From Atrichornis clamosus (Eukaryota > Chordata > Aves > Passeriformes > Menuridae): 64,000 nt of DNA. The position numbers and the translations under genes were made by a program. The stretch's first letter is position 1. Every line of letters begins with the position of its first letter. Of the stretch, positions 24,929 to 37,756 are shown piece by piece. A model generated the notes under the pieces. The model saw only the letters and a program-made list of their open reading frames with translations, was not told where the DNA came from and searched no databases. Location: contig WBMZ01012766.1 of the NCBI GenBank assembly GCA_013400975.1, positions 18,364 through 82,363 on the forward strand, given 5' to 3'.

Positions 24929-27636
24929 AATATATCAAGCTCTTTCTAGGTAGAACCTATTATTCTAACACATTCAAAGAATTTCCAGTTCAAAAGGACT
25001 TAGGTAAGCAGACCAAAACCAACATTTACTTGATTGTTCCTTGTTTAACATAAGCCCTAACAGATCCAATTGCTCCCTCCAAAGCTGTTTAATCTGCAGG
25101 AGAGCTGATAAAAATACAGGAAATTGTTCAAAGAAATTGTTCCCCTTCTTTTATATTCATAACACCTGAAATTAGAAATTAGAAACTTAGTATTTAGAAA
25201 ATGAGAAAAGCAGGGAGCTTTGTGATACACTAATTTTTCTTGCTTGACATCGTTAGACTCACTACCATCTTTTCTTTTGCTGTGCTTTTGCCAAAAAGTT
25301 TTTTTAATGCAGCACAGTAGATTTTATTGATTAGTTCTAATTCATAGAAGAATATCCCAGAGATGTTGTCAGTTCTCTATATTGTAAAATTCTTAGCTCA
25401 GCTGTCATCTAGAACAAGCCTAATTTTGGCTTAAGTACTCAGAGTGAATAGGTGTCATATTTGAAATCACTTCTTCCATGTGAGATATGCTTAAAGGAAA
25501 AGATAATATTGAGTGCTTCTGTATGACACAAAGTTCAAAGGTCAAATATAGTCCTTTTTCAAAACTACAGTAAACAAAATATCTTCCAACTTTAATGCTC
25601 TGGAAGTGATCAAGTATAAGAATACATATTTTCCCTAGTCTTCAAAATCATTTTTATACACACAGTCACGTACTAACATTGAATATTAGGATTAAATCTC
25701 TCTAGTTGGTACCATACTCTCTCTTCTCTTCCTAGTTATGCTTTCTCATAACTTGTGCATTGATTTGCCTTTGAAACATCCTTTCAATTCAGCTCTGGTT
25801 GAGATCTTCCAGCAATATTTTCTTTCTCTCTACCCCTTCCCTGTGATGCACATGTTTCAGTTTTCCTCCCTGTATGTTGACCTCAGCATCAATGCTGATG
25901 ATCTGTAGGGACAAAAAAATCTTGTATCTCCTTTTCTGAGTTGTTTTCTCTTGATTTATTGATTCATCTTCACCATTCACTGAAAGACCTGTTCACTTGA
26001 TTTGCTTTCTACTGTACACTGCAAGGCACAGAGATATATTTGTTACAAATAATCACTGAAATACCACTGCAAGTGCCTGAAAAGCAGAGAATGACCTTAC
26101 ACTGACTGTGCAGATGGAGTGCTGGAGTGCTTAAAATGTGCCTGCTAAACAGCTGGACAACACCTTAATAAGCAGGATGTCTGCAATACATCACAAGGCT
26201 AACGAAAGTCTGCAGCTGGGTCGTGTCACCTTATGATGTAAATGTGCATATCATGAAATGCCCTATAGGTGAACAGGTATATAGCAATGACTTAAAGATT
26301 TTTTTTTATTTCAAGCTTGTTTAATGTATGGTTAATTAAACACACAGTAGACAGCTGATAACTAAAAGGCAGATAATAACTAATGAGAGAACTGATTTAA
26401 GATTGGAAGTTAGTATCTTTCAGGGTTTCTGGAACTGGTCTGCTGAACAGATTAAGTCAATTTAGGGTCCACTGAAGATTTTTTTGCTTGATCCTTACTA
26501 AAGATTGGAATAAAGAACCTTAGCCTGCAAATCCGATCTTGAGATAAACTAGTATTTAAAAAGGACTAAAATATTAGGAGATATTGTTAATGGGAGAAAC
26601 AGGCTCTGTAATGGTCTGCCTGATAGGGAGACTGGCTAGTCTTGGAAAAGCTGAGTGGTCTTTGAAATGTCAGTTTTCACAGTGGGAGAGACAAACACCA
26701 GCTGGCCTTGAAGAAACCAACAATACTTGGTTCCTTATCTGATTATTATGTCTTTTACTGAATCACTCTTTAAGTCCTCACTTAAATAGAACTGCATTAA
26801 AAGAAAAATGCTGAGTCTTGGCTCTACAAGCTGTAAAAGCTCTTAGCCCCCTTCAGGGTATAAAATCACTCTTTGGAGATACCCACCCAGAAAGAGTCAT
26901 TCTTTTGTGATCAGGTGACTTAGACTTGGTAAATAATTTTGAGATATCTAAATAAGGTGACATAAGTTTCATGTTCCTTATTTCTGTGGTTTACAGTGTA
27001 TCACAACTGATGGTGTGTCTCATTCACAGTTTTTGCTGTGTGCACACTGGAGGCATTTAGAACTGTCACCTTGAATCTCTGAGGAATTCCTCTTCTGTTT
27101 CATTCTCTGTAATGAAAACGTTTGTTTAAAGTTTTCTTCCTCCAACCTCACATTCCTGAAAAATCAATTATGCTTATTAAAGCTGACTATAATCTTAGTC
27201 TAAAGTCATGTTTCCCTTTGCCTTCTGTGACTGTTTTTGAGTTGTGTCTCCTTCATCACACATTAAGAATGGCTTTGAGAAGATCCTTCTCATTCACATT
27301 TCTGTGCATACTTAGGTAATTCTTCTTCAAAGTCACATTTTCTGTGCCTTTAAGGGAGGAAACTGGGACTCTAATGAGGGTAAGCACATATTCAAGGTCC
27401 AGAATTTCATTATAATTTCTCCCTCGAATTTTATCACTAAATTGAGGAATACAAGATTGTACTAAAGCATTTGCTTGCACAGTTTGTTTTGAATGGATTT
27501 AATACAGCTGCTGTTGATGAGCATAGACCAACACTCAATCTATTTTGACGGAAATATCATTTGGAAACAAATAAATCTTGGTAAGAAATGTTCTGGTTAT
27601 ATTCAAGATTTCATATAAGCCACAAAGGAATCCAAG

Positions 27637-27666
27637 AGTCAGGTTTAGGTTAGATATGAGGACTGA
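27637..27666 (+). mobile_element. Possible CR1 3' untranslated shred
   Basis: About 30 bases (GTCAGGTTTAGGTTAGATAT followed by GAGGA) match the segment of the CR1 3' untranslated region also seen near 24695-24720 in this window (GGGGAGGTTTAGGTTATATA). The similarity fades on both sides, so this is either a very old remnant or chance. Confidence 0.35.
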
Positions 27667-28253
27667 CTGAGGAAAGGTTCTAAAGAATTTGCATTCTCAG
27701 ATGAAAGGTCCATTAATATAGTGGTGAATCACTTTTTTCAAAATACATCTAGAAGTGAAATTGTTTATAAATTTATTTTTGAACCTACCAAATATTATTT
27801 ATATGAAAATTTATCTGTTGCTTAACACTGGAGTCTTTGAAAGAGATGTTAAAATTCAAATTTTTCTATTAAAGAATAACTATCACAATAGATGATGAGA
27901 AAAGTTATTTTAAGTCTAATAAAATGTCAGTATTCTTTCTCCAGCAGCAGCTGGCTCTGTGTGTGCCAGTATTGATGGTGTGCAGGGAAAGAACATAAAC
28001 ATCTGTGTAAGTACGGATTGATCTTTCACAGCTCTGGAGCAACTCTTTCAGAAGAAATATCTGCATCATCCCAACCTAAAAGAATGGTCCATGAACACCT
28101 CCAGATGCTTTGAATGTTCCTAGAAGGACTATTTTTAAAAATAACAGAATGAATCTTTCCCATGTAAATTATATCAGGCTCTTGATAGCCAAGTTCAGCT
28201 TCCTGACTGTTCACTGGACATGTAGGGTTAATATGCAGCGATGAAGAAATCAT

Positions 28254-28319
28254 TCATAATTAAAACTCCATTTGGTTTTAATTAAATCACAGTAATAATA
28301 CAATTACCATTAATTATGA
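28254..28319. repeat. Nested AT-rich inverted repeat
   Basis: TCATAATTAA at 28254-28263 pairs exactly with TTAATTATGA at 28310-28319. An inner pair ATTAAAAC / GTTTTAAT lies between them at about 28259-28281. The interval is dense in TAATTA cores, which are homeodomain-type binding sites. It could be a small MITE relic or part of a regulatory element. Confidence 0.6.
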
Positions 28320-29027
28320 CCAAGGTGAAGTCTTTGTTACGTATCAGACTGGTCAATTTTTTATCTGCCTCCCTCCTTGATCTTCTCATGTCTATAGCAG
28401 AAGCACAAGGACTTTAACTCAGGACTATATTTCTGTATTTGTAAAGTGACTTGTCCACATTACAAGTGTTCCTAGTTCCTGTCCCAAAAATAATATCATT
28501 ATTTCCAACTGCAGGCAGAAAACTGAGAAACTACTTTTCACTGATTTTTCCACACACTCTTTAACCTTTTATCTGAGCACTTTCTTGCTAATAGAAGCCA
28601 GCATTTATTTTAAAGGATGCTAGCAGTTGTGCAGATTATTCTTTAAAACTTCCTGTTCCTATCAGTTGGCAGCTTTTTGTTACCATTTCGGATATTGACA
28701 CACTTATTTATGAAAATAGCTTTGCTATCTGTGTCAGTGCCAACAGAGAAGTAGCTCTGCTTTATCCTTTCTGCATAAGGTATTATGACAGTCACAATGC
28801 TCTGAAACGTCCACAGGTGCAGTTTACTGATGTCTCACTATATTAGAAAGACCAAATAATAAAATTTAGTAACATATGTGAAAGGCGCTGGCTCTCATGT
28901 ATTTTCAGAAATTATTTTAAAAGGTCAGTTGGATAGTGTTCAGGCAATGAGTTTTTTAAAGATCTTGCTTTTCAGATCACTTCTGATCCCTTTCTTGGCT
29001 ACAAGCAGAATGAGGGTTGATTTTATG

Positions 29028-29057
29028 TTTTTTTGTTTGTTTGTTTGGGTTTTTTTC
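29028..29057. repeat. (GTTT)n / poly-T low-complexity tract
   Basis: A short run of TTTG units is embedded in T runs. Confidence 0.8.
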
Positions 29058-31610
29058 ACCTGTTCCAAAGCATGGCATAATGTCTTTTCCCTTCTTATTT
29101 TAAACTAGAAGTGTCTTGATGCTAACTACCAAGCTAATGGGAGCATTGATTAATTCAGTTGAATTAATCACAAGATCCGTCAATGCAGATGTTGTCCATT
29201 AGTAAAGAAATGGACAAAATATAGGGCATTACTGTGCATTTTGGCACTGTATGAATGCAGAGTGGTTAAATGTTCTCCCACACAGCAGAAGGTACATCAG
29301 TGGGTGCAATTACTGTGATATGCATTTAAAGGAAATTTTTGTGCATTTTTTTTCTTCAATAAACACTATTCAATGACAAAATCAGCACTGATCTGTAGTA
29401 AAAGCTTCACCAGGACTTGCGAAAAGTATTAATTCTCCCATCTTCAAAAAACTATGTAGCACACAAACTTGTGTTGTAACAGTGACTTTTTTTTCTGACA
29501 TAAATTAGTTTCCTTTCCTTAAGAAAATAGATCTACTTTGTGGTACTATATAAGTCTAATAAGATATAAGGCCTTTGAAGAGATATTTTAATTTTCTCTA
29601 GTGTTAAGCACTCTGCCTACCTCTTTCCCTGTTCTTTGGTAAAGGTATAGATGAAAGGCATTGAAGAAAAGCTAAAGAATATTTGAAGCTATACTATCTA
29701 ATATTCATATAGGTTACCTTGAAAAACCACAAACTTATAAAACAGACGTTATCATTATCAAAAAGTTGTGAAGTGAAATACTAGACTATTTATCTTTAGA
29801 TTTCTATGAATGGTATGAATTTTTTTTTAAATTTTACTGTTATGCAGCTATTTATGATAAAAGATAAATAAGATATGAATAGATATAGCATAAGGCAGAT
29901 TTGAGATCATTTTTGTTTAGCAAAAATGTGTGAAATTATTGAAAGTACTAATGTTTGAAAACTATCTGAGATTAGAGGACTTATCTAGGAAAATCACGAA
30001 ATAGGATATATCATCAAGAATTGATCTATGAAAGAAAATGCCAATTTTGCCCGAAATATGCACCATTTGATTTAATAAAAGAATAACTATTTATATATCT
30101 GTGAAGGAACAGGGAGGAGAAAACTTTGGCTTATAGGACATATACCAGTATATTCTACCAACTTTGTCAGTCATACTTAAAACAGGCACTAGTACTTAAT
30201 TTATTAGAAAATATAAACCAAGGTGAATTTATTTATTTCTCTCCATTGCCTAAAGATGGAGTTCCAGAACAAGGTTTGTCTTAGATGGCTACTGGGTATC
30301 TACTGAACATCTAAAATGAGGCCAGATATTTCTGGCTCTGTAAGACAAATTGGAAGCTGTCATGATTTGGGCTATTGAGGTTCTGGACAGAATGCTTAAG
30401 AGATTTTTTTGTAAATTTGTAAGAGTTTGTACACAGCACAACTGGTACTTAAGGGAACCAAAATATCCATAACAAGAACAGTGTAATTTATTAGCTATTA
30501 GGATAATACTAACAAAACAATTTAATTATGATTTGAAAACACCGCCCCCAACCCCCCAAAATGGCAATCACCTTGGAAAGGTAAAATATGCATGAAAAAG
30601 TGTGTCCTATATGTCATAGTTATATCTCATACTGGAAAATTGTTTCTGAAGTACTGTAAAAGTCTTAAAACCACAGAAAAAGTATTTGAGAGCATCCAGA
30701 CTGACAAGTAGATAAGTATGTGTTATTACTTATGTAATTCTTTACTAGAACATCCAAAACTGATATTAAAAAAGAGATGTTTTTCCTAGTTCTCTCAAAT
30801 ATATTGTGTGAATTTTGGCTTTTTTTTATTTAAAACATTTGTTTTTGCAATATGTAAGATATAATAATTTAAATGCTGCTATGTTCATGGTGTTGTCTGG
30901 AGCTGTGAGTAAGGATAAGCAGAGCTATTGAAGGCATAGTGTAAGCAGTTAGAAAACTGATTTTCTGCTACAGAATAGGAAGGAATGGGATGCTGGAAGA
31001 AAAGTTAAGAAAGACAAATTTAACACTGAGGAAAGCTGAGAAATCAAAAGTAGGTGGATGAACTCAGAAAAGCTTATTGAGGTCTTTATGGAATTTTCCT
31101 TACATCACTGGAAAAGTACTGTGAAGGCACCCCTCTATGGAGAGCACAGTTGCAGCTGATTCCTATTGCCAGAGGGTTTGGAGTCTTGGTGAAAGATGCA
31201 GGGGACTGAGCAGGGGGTCAAGGTAGATCATGGCCTTGAGTAAGCAGGTTGCCTGGCTGGTTTACAGCGTGAGGATAATACAAAGCAGCAACAGAAAAAA
31301 CAAGGGACTAGCTTGAATTTCCAGGTTGGTATGCGTTGGTTAGGAAACCTAGTTCTTATTGTCTGTAAATGTTTAAATGTTGTTAAAACATTCTATGTTA
31401 CCGTTACGATTGCTGGTGACGGTGAAGGGATGTTCTAAACCTCTTGACAACTAGAACTGCATGAGAATGTTTGAACTCCTCTGTTGAGATACCTGCCTGG
31501 ATTTAGCTGTAGATATTAATAATGCATAAATCTGCCCATGTTTTTGTAGATAAGGGAATAATTCTATCAGTCACTGCTGCTGTAATAAAACCCAAATCAT
31601 ATAAAAACAG

Positions 31611-31860
31611 GCAACACAGCTCATTCCCTCATTTGGAATCTCCTGCATAACAAATTAATGGAAACGTGCATGAATAATGAGAAATCCTTCAAACCTGAAG
31701 ATTCATTTGTTTGGACAAACCTTGCTGACTGCACCGAAGTAGATTGCAACACTGACATTGTATTGGAGTAACCAGACTATTACTGCCATTGCTGTTGTTA
31801 TTACAGTCACTGCTGTTACTGCAGCAGATGAGCTGAGGTAACACATATCCCAGTAAAGGA
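31611..31860. promoter_or_regulatory. Candidate conserved non-coding element
   Basis: This unique block has no simple repeats or repeat-family similarity and mixes AT-rich homeodomain-like cores (AACAAATTAATGG at about 31650, GCATGAATAATGAG at about 31669) with balanced sequence. That texture is typical of developmental enhancers in gene deserts. The 3' part (31780-31830) has loose CTG/TTA triplets. Conservation is inferred from appearance only. Confidence 0.22.
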
Positions 31861-32988
31861 CAAGGCCTACTATGTAGAAGTTAAAAACTATACAGATATG
31901 ACAGTGAAGATTTTTAGCTGGAAAAAAAAAATCAGGAAATTGGATTGCTCAATATCAGGAGCATAGGAGCAGAGCTAGCAATGAAATCCTCACTTATTTA
32001 CTGTGACTCTGTTAAACCATAAAACTTCTCCAGAAATCCAGACTTTTATCTTTTTTTTTTCAGTTATCTTCTTTTGAGAATAAAGTACTGAAAAAGAAAA
32101 CTTTGTTACAAACTGTTCTGCCTCTAAACCTCGAGAGTAATCACCTCATTTTAGTATGTAATTGGAAATTATAGCTAGTGGATATTGACACTTATTTCCT
32201 TTAAAGTGATATGTTTCATGTTGAACTTCACTCACATCTGATTTAAGAAAAACATGATGCTACGTTGCAAGGTTATAAAAAAATAAGTCTCCCAATCTGA
32301 TTAAAACCTACCCTATATGAGATACATATGAGATAGAATTCAATACAGGATTTTATTTTATTACAGTTATGCTACGTTACCTGTACAGTAACAGTACAGT
32401 ATGTTACCTCAATGTACATTTGTATGTGTAAATATGCTTTACCCTCAAAGAAGAGTCCTTTAAAATGAAAAATGTTTGCTCTGATTTTTTCAGTCTCCTA
32501 TTCAAAAACACAGGGCATTGCATGCCACTGTAGGAAACTAGGACCCTGATTTTTATCTCACTTTTATATATAGAAATAGGCAATAACTCCTGTGTTTTCA
32601 TCTGATTTATGCTTGTATAAAAATGTATAAATGCTAGGAGGATGCATCCTTATAGCTCTATTAGTATTTGTTGGAGGTCTAAATTTAAACAAGATGAAAA
32701 TATCTTTGTACATGGATGTGGCTGTTTTTTACCTTTATTATTAAGAACATCAACTAAAGAGTGAAAAGTAAAAGGAAAGGGAGTAAGAATCTCAGTACTT
32801 TTATATCAAACTTTCTGATGTTTGAATTACAATTTGTGAAAATTGTTTCCCCTTATGAAGTACAAATATCAACTTTGCTAGGAGTTCTTCAGGGTGGAAG
32901 AATTCAGTTCTCAATCATTTCTAAGTATTGACATTAACCACAATATCATATTTTTTCACATTTTGTTCCTGTCTACTGTTGTGCCCAG

Positions 32989-33182
32989 AAGTGGCAGAAT
33001 TTCTTGATGAAGTACTTGTTCGTAACCCTGTGTTGGGTGCTCAGCTTCACAGAAACCATTTTCCGTTTCTGGAAATTAACAGTTCTTGGCCATCTTGGAT
33101 CACCTGTGAAGAGATGTGCACAACAGCAGCCCTTAAATCAAATTTATAAGATTGCAAAAGCACTGAAGAAAGCTCTGACAAG
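32989..33182 (+). other. Exon-like segment (194 bases, splice-site flanked), unidentified
   Basis: A pyrimidine-rich tract (TTTTTTCACATTTTGTTCC at 32950-32968) leads to GTGCCCAG ending at 32988. The segment ends with ACAAG just before GTAAAG at 33183, a good donor. Between these sites one frame is open for 64 codons and leaves phase 2 at the end. It begins KWQNFLMKYLFVTLCWVL and ends with a basic helix-like IYKIAKALKKALT. A second frame is open for about 50 codons over the same bases. I do not recognise either translation as a known family. It could be a cassette exon of a long gene spanning the window, a lncRNA exon or coincidence. No second exon was found that obviously joins to it. Confidence 0.25.
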
Positions 33183-33473
33183 GTAAAGTAACATTTTGCC
33201 TCTGACACCTCATAAGAACGTTTTGCAAAGCCCTGTGGGAGACGTCCTGTGCCTAATTTTGCAGAAATTTATATCCTACACTATTAGAACTGAGAAGCAT
33301 GTCAATGGAAGATTGAAAGGCAATTTGGTTATCAAATCTTGTCTTTATGGCAATCCAGTCATATATTTTTTCAAGCTTTTTTGTTTCTTTCTTTCTGTCT
33401 CCAACCACTTCTCCCTTTTCCCGCCAACTCTCTGTCCTTAAACCATGTTTAAATCTGAAGTATTGTAATTCAT

Positions 33474-34030
33474 CCCAAAATAGAATAGAACAGAACAGAA
33501 TAGACCAGATCAGACCAGACTACTTCAGTTGGGAGGGACCTGCAATGATCCTCTAGTCCAAGTTCCTGAGCACTTCAGGGCTGATCACAAGTTAAGCATG
33601 TTGTTAAGTGCATTGTCCAAATGCTGTTAACTACTGGCAGGCCTGGGGCATTGACCACCTCTCTAGGAAGCCTGTTCCCGTGCTTGACCACTTTCAGTGA
33701 AGAAATAATTCCTAATGTCGAGTCTAAACCTTCCCTCATAGGATACCAAGTTAGTTAAAGAGAACTTCCCCTTTTTGAACCCATGTTGACTGTGCCTGAT
33801 GATTGCATTATTTTTTCAATGCCTTTCAGTAGTACCCTGTATAATCTTCTCCATAACTTTTTCAGTTACTGAGGCTGGACTAACAGGTCTCTAGATCCCT
33901 GGGTCTTTCCTCTCACCCTTCTTGTAGATGGGAATAACACTGGCTGCCTTCCAGTCAGCAGGGACCTCCCCAGACTGCCCAGATGACAGCAAGGAATCCT
34001 GACATAACATCTGCTAGCTCCTTCTGAATT
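33474..34030 (-). mobile_element. CR1 LINE with large internal deletion, minus strand
   Basis: Read on the minus strand, the element starts near 34030 in the reverse-transcriptase frame. That part carries several stops but clear CR1 order: the segment around the GEVP/DW region, then KVME- and QHGF-type positions, on the plus strand CTTCCAGTCAGCAGGGACCT near 33949 and CCCATGTTGACTGTGCCTGA near 33780. At about 33739-33741 it passes directly into the 3' untranslated region (plus strand CCTTCCCTCATAG just before the junction). The middle and end of the RT frame, including the catalytic box, are missing. The 3' untranslated part is complete to AACTGAAGTAGTCTGG and ends in a TTCTG/TTCTA five-base tail (plus strand 33480-33520). 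The copy is dead. Confidence 0.92.
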
Positions 34031-37000
34031 TCAGAAGAGCTTATTTAGGATGACACACAGAGAAAATGCCAGAGTCTGTGATCCCACAGCAGGACTATTG
34101 TCTATGTACAAGTTCTGAGTCTTTACAGACCCTGAGAGTTACCTTTGTCTTCTCATCTATAAAAGGAAGATGTGCAAGGAGATGGATGTGAAAACACAGG
34201 AACTTTCCTGGCTATACAATAAATTGGGCAAATTTAAGTCAAATAACCTCTGGAGATTCAGTGCAAAGTGCAAGCCATAATATCCTGCTTTTTAGAAGTC
34301 CATACTTATCAATAGTCATTTAGACACTGTCAGAGATAATTGACTTTTGAAACATATTCAGAATTCCTGGTGAATTTCCTTTACATTTTAACTGATCATA
34401 AGGATAGGTGGGATGTGCTTTTTTTAATTCCTTCTTAATTTTATTCTGCTATGAAATACACATTATTGACAGACCCTTGATTCTGTCTTTTAAGATGAGA
34501 CTTAAGAGGAAGGGTTCAAGTGAAGAAAGACTTACCGTAAATATTCACCTCCTTCTCAGGTTATTTTTAATTTCTGTATGCAATTCTTAGCGTTGAGATC
34601 AGCATTTTTCGTGCCTCCTTTTATAAATAAACAAGGAAAACTAACTGCCTGCAAGACTGAAACTGATAAAACCAAATCTTTATAAAAATAGTGCACTGTT
34701 AGATTGTAGGACTTGCTTCTCTAGTTCAGGAGATAAAATACTTAAACATGTACTATTAAAACTATGTGTTTAAATAATCCAATGGCCTATATTCAAAAAG
34801 ATTAATTGCAATTGGACTTTTCCAGACTCTCAGTCTTGTGAAGACCTACCATGCAAAACTTAAAATATTTTTTAAATCTTTCTCAATGTAATTCCATCTG
34901 AAGAAAGATGTTAGAGTGATCCACTGGGAGATGCATACTGAGCAGAATTGTCACAGTAATGTGATCACTTACAGTTTGATTTGAACTATTCTTCCTACTA
35001 GAATATTTAATCATTTAAATTCTGTATTGTAAAAACTGTTATGATGCTTTCTCCCTTAATTTGCAGCTGAAAAGGATATGCTAAATTCTGAAAAGGGGTT
35101 AGTCTTTCTGCAGAGTTAATAATTAGGGAACTAACATATACATCATTGTTCATGAATGCTAAAAATATAATAGCTATTCCAGATTGGCAATTTGATTACT
35201 ATAACTGTAATGCATTATAGTAGTTCAAATTATCAATATTAATACCACCATGATTGTTCTTGTTCCAGAATATGAATTAATTTGTTCACTTTCATTTCTC
35301 TTTTTTTTAATATTCAACAATATTGAATGTTTTAATCTAAACCAGTTCCTATCAAACAAAAATTCATTTTAAGAAAGATTGCAGTGACTTTCAAAGAGCT
35401 ATGAGAGAATAAGCAATCTTTTGCTCTTGGGTCTATAAAATAAGTTGATACAAAGAATCTAAATATCAGGATACAGAGAAATAAGGTTTTTTTCAGTGGT
35501 CTCTATATTAGTACTAGCTCAGAGACCCAATAATAAACAAGATGAATAATAAGTACTCATTTATTAAAAAATATCTGAGTGGGTGGGTATTAATGAAATG
35601 TGTACAGGTATTAGCAACTTCAAAGTTACCAAAAGTTTAAAGGGACAGGAAGCAGAAAACATACAGAGTACTATTAAGACTGATAAATCATATAGGGTCA
35701 TATTGATTAAAATTAATTTTAGGGAGCAAATTCACATGTTAGAGAGCATAAACACCTTTTATGGGACACCTTTGGAGAAAAGTTGCTTGATCATAGCAGA
35801 GTTTGATCCAGGAGAAGAGAATTTGATCCCAGGTCACCTCTAATTGTAGGGGTTTATTTGGTGTTTTTAAAATTTGTTAGAAACAATTTGGATTTATAAG
35901 CAATGAAATTAATTACTTTCCAATAGACAAACTGGTGAAACAAGCTCAGAGTATTTGGTCCTTGCTCTAAGTCTGGTGGTTCTTATGGACTTCTTTTGCT
36001 ATTGCTATGCAGAATGCTAGTTCTGGCCAGTAATACTGATACTTTGTTCTTTTGAATAGTCAGTTTTATAAACTGAAAAGAATAAGTAGTCTGGAAAGAA
36101 AGAAAATAATGAGATGTGCTCAAGTGAATGCTAACTGGGCATTACATGCAGAAACAGTAGAGGATGAACCTTCACCCCAGAGAACAATTCAGCAATCACA
36201 AAAGATAATTTTCACTAAAAATTATCAAGCTTGTCAAAAAAGGTAAGAGAAATATTTGAACTGTTTTTAAAAGGAAAACACTGAATTTGGGAAGACAATG
36301 AGAATAAACCAGTAGGTTAGAATGTAGACCATGGATGAGCACAGGAAGAGTTTAGCATGAAAGCCTTATGATGCAAATGGATAAAGATATGGTCCCAGGA
36401 AGAAGCAGAGGAAGAAGCAGTAGCATGACCAGGGCTCATAAAAAACAAGATGCTATCAGCTGGTCTTAAGATCTTTATCTTTAAATACTCTGAGGTTTTT
36501 CTACCCTTTCACCATTCTCACTGACTTCTTCACAAATACAGTGAGAAGGAATGTTTAAATATATCAGAAGAGTATGAAAAGTCTTATCCAGGTGTGAGCC
36601 CAAGAAAAAATGTTAACTTATGTGTCACAGTAGAACAAAATCTGAAATATTCACCAATTACTTCTCTACAGCTTTTTTAGAGGAAACAAGGTAACATACC
36701 TACTAGGAAAACTTAGAAATGTCCTGATAAAATAGGCTTATATGTCTTATATTTAACACACTTATCCATCTCATGCTTATATCTGAGAAATTATGCTAAT
36801 GAAATATTTAATTTTTTTTATTGTCAGTGGTTAGAATAATTTTGAGTCAAAACTGTCATATTCAAAGGTTGCATTCTCAGGATGAAACAACTTATGCTTG
36901 AATTCCCTTGAAAAGATCAGTGAAGCTGCTATAATCTTGATGTCTATTTGTGACAAATATTGAAAGACAGAATATTCCAAGACAAAAAAAAAAAAATTAC

Positions 37001-37515
37001 TCATCAGTAATTGAAAAATATAGAAAATGGGATTTCTGGGGATGTGTTAAAATGGTCAGCATAAAATTATCATTGGAAAAATCATAAAAGATTTGAAATT
37101 GATATGATCAATAGAGAATTGACATAGGTTAATATATTTAACACCAGGGAATATTGTTTTAATGAAACTAGGTATTTTTGAATAAATTTGATATTGCTTT
37201 TGATGAGATTATATGTACAGCTGATTAAAGTAACCCTATTGACATAGTGAATTTACTGTTGAAAATATTTGGTTTAAATAAACATGATTAAATTAGTACG
37301 GTATAAAATCAGTGTAGTCCATATTGAAGGGATTAAAGAATGGTAAACTGACAAATCCCACAGAAAACTGTAACGTAATGTTAGAGAACAGGCTCTAGTA
37401 AAAAAAAGTCTGCAGAGATCATGTTTGTGGTTGAATCTTATTCAACATTTCAATCACTGTGGACACCACTGTGAAATAATTATGGTTGGACAAAGACACA
37501 GATTTGCAAGCCTAC
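34031..37515. other. Unique AT-rich non-coding DNA
   Basis: No recognisable gene or repeat. Minor features are an A run at about 36985-36997 and a 12-base tandem duplication (GGAAGAAGCAGA twice) near 36398-36420. Confidence 0.5.
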
Positions 37516-37756
37516 CTTCTTGCTATCCACTTTGGACTCTAGCCAGCGTTTCTGAGAGTTCAGGACATGATCCACTTTCGTCTTGTGTCTGAAACCTACT
37601 GAACCAAAGCAAAAAGGAACTTCACCAGTGATGGCATTTGGAACAAAAACTGACCCTCTTGTTGTGAGTGTCTCTACAGGGATTCTAATGGCTCCTGGCA
37701 CCCATGGCATCACACAGTAGTTGCCAAAATTGGCCACTTGAGACTTTTGAAGTAAT
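37516..37756 (-). other. Open segment with donor site, abutting a solo LTR, unidentified
   Basis: On the minus strand this segment is open without a stop from inside the neighbouring LTR (37818) to 37480. At 37516 it reads GCAAGAAG followed by GTAGGC at 37515-37510, a strong splice donor. The translation outside the LTR includes NYCVMPWVPGAIRIPV and ends with many Lys and Ser (KRWLESKVDSKK). I do not recognise the family. If transcribed from the LTR, the interval 37818-37516 would be a 303-base exon of 101 in-frame codons. It may be the remnant of an older coding exon or a chance frame. Confidence 0.25.

Larger units (their letters stand above)
24929..32988. other. Unique AT-rich non-coding DNA
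   Basis: No recognisable protein-coding gene. Features within it are listed separately: a CR1-like shred at 27637-27666, a nested inverted repeat at 28254-28319, a GTTT tract at 29028-29057 and a candidate conserved block at 31611-31860. Confidence 0.5.

Noticed and set aside
28420..28545. Possible second MIR remnant (AATATCATTATTTCC, AAAACTGAGAAAC)
   Set aside because: Only short AT-rich words match and the conserved core is absent.
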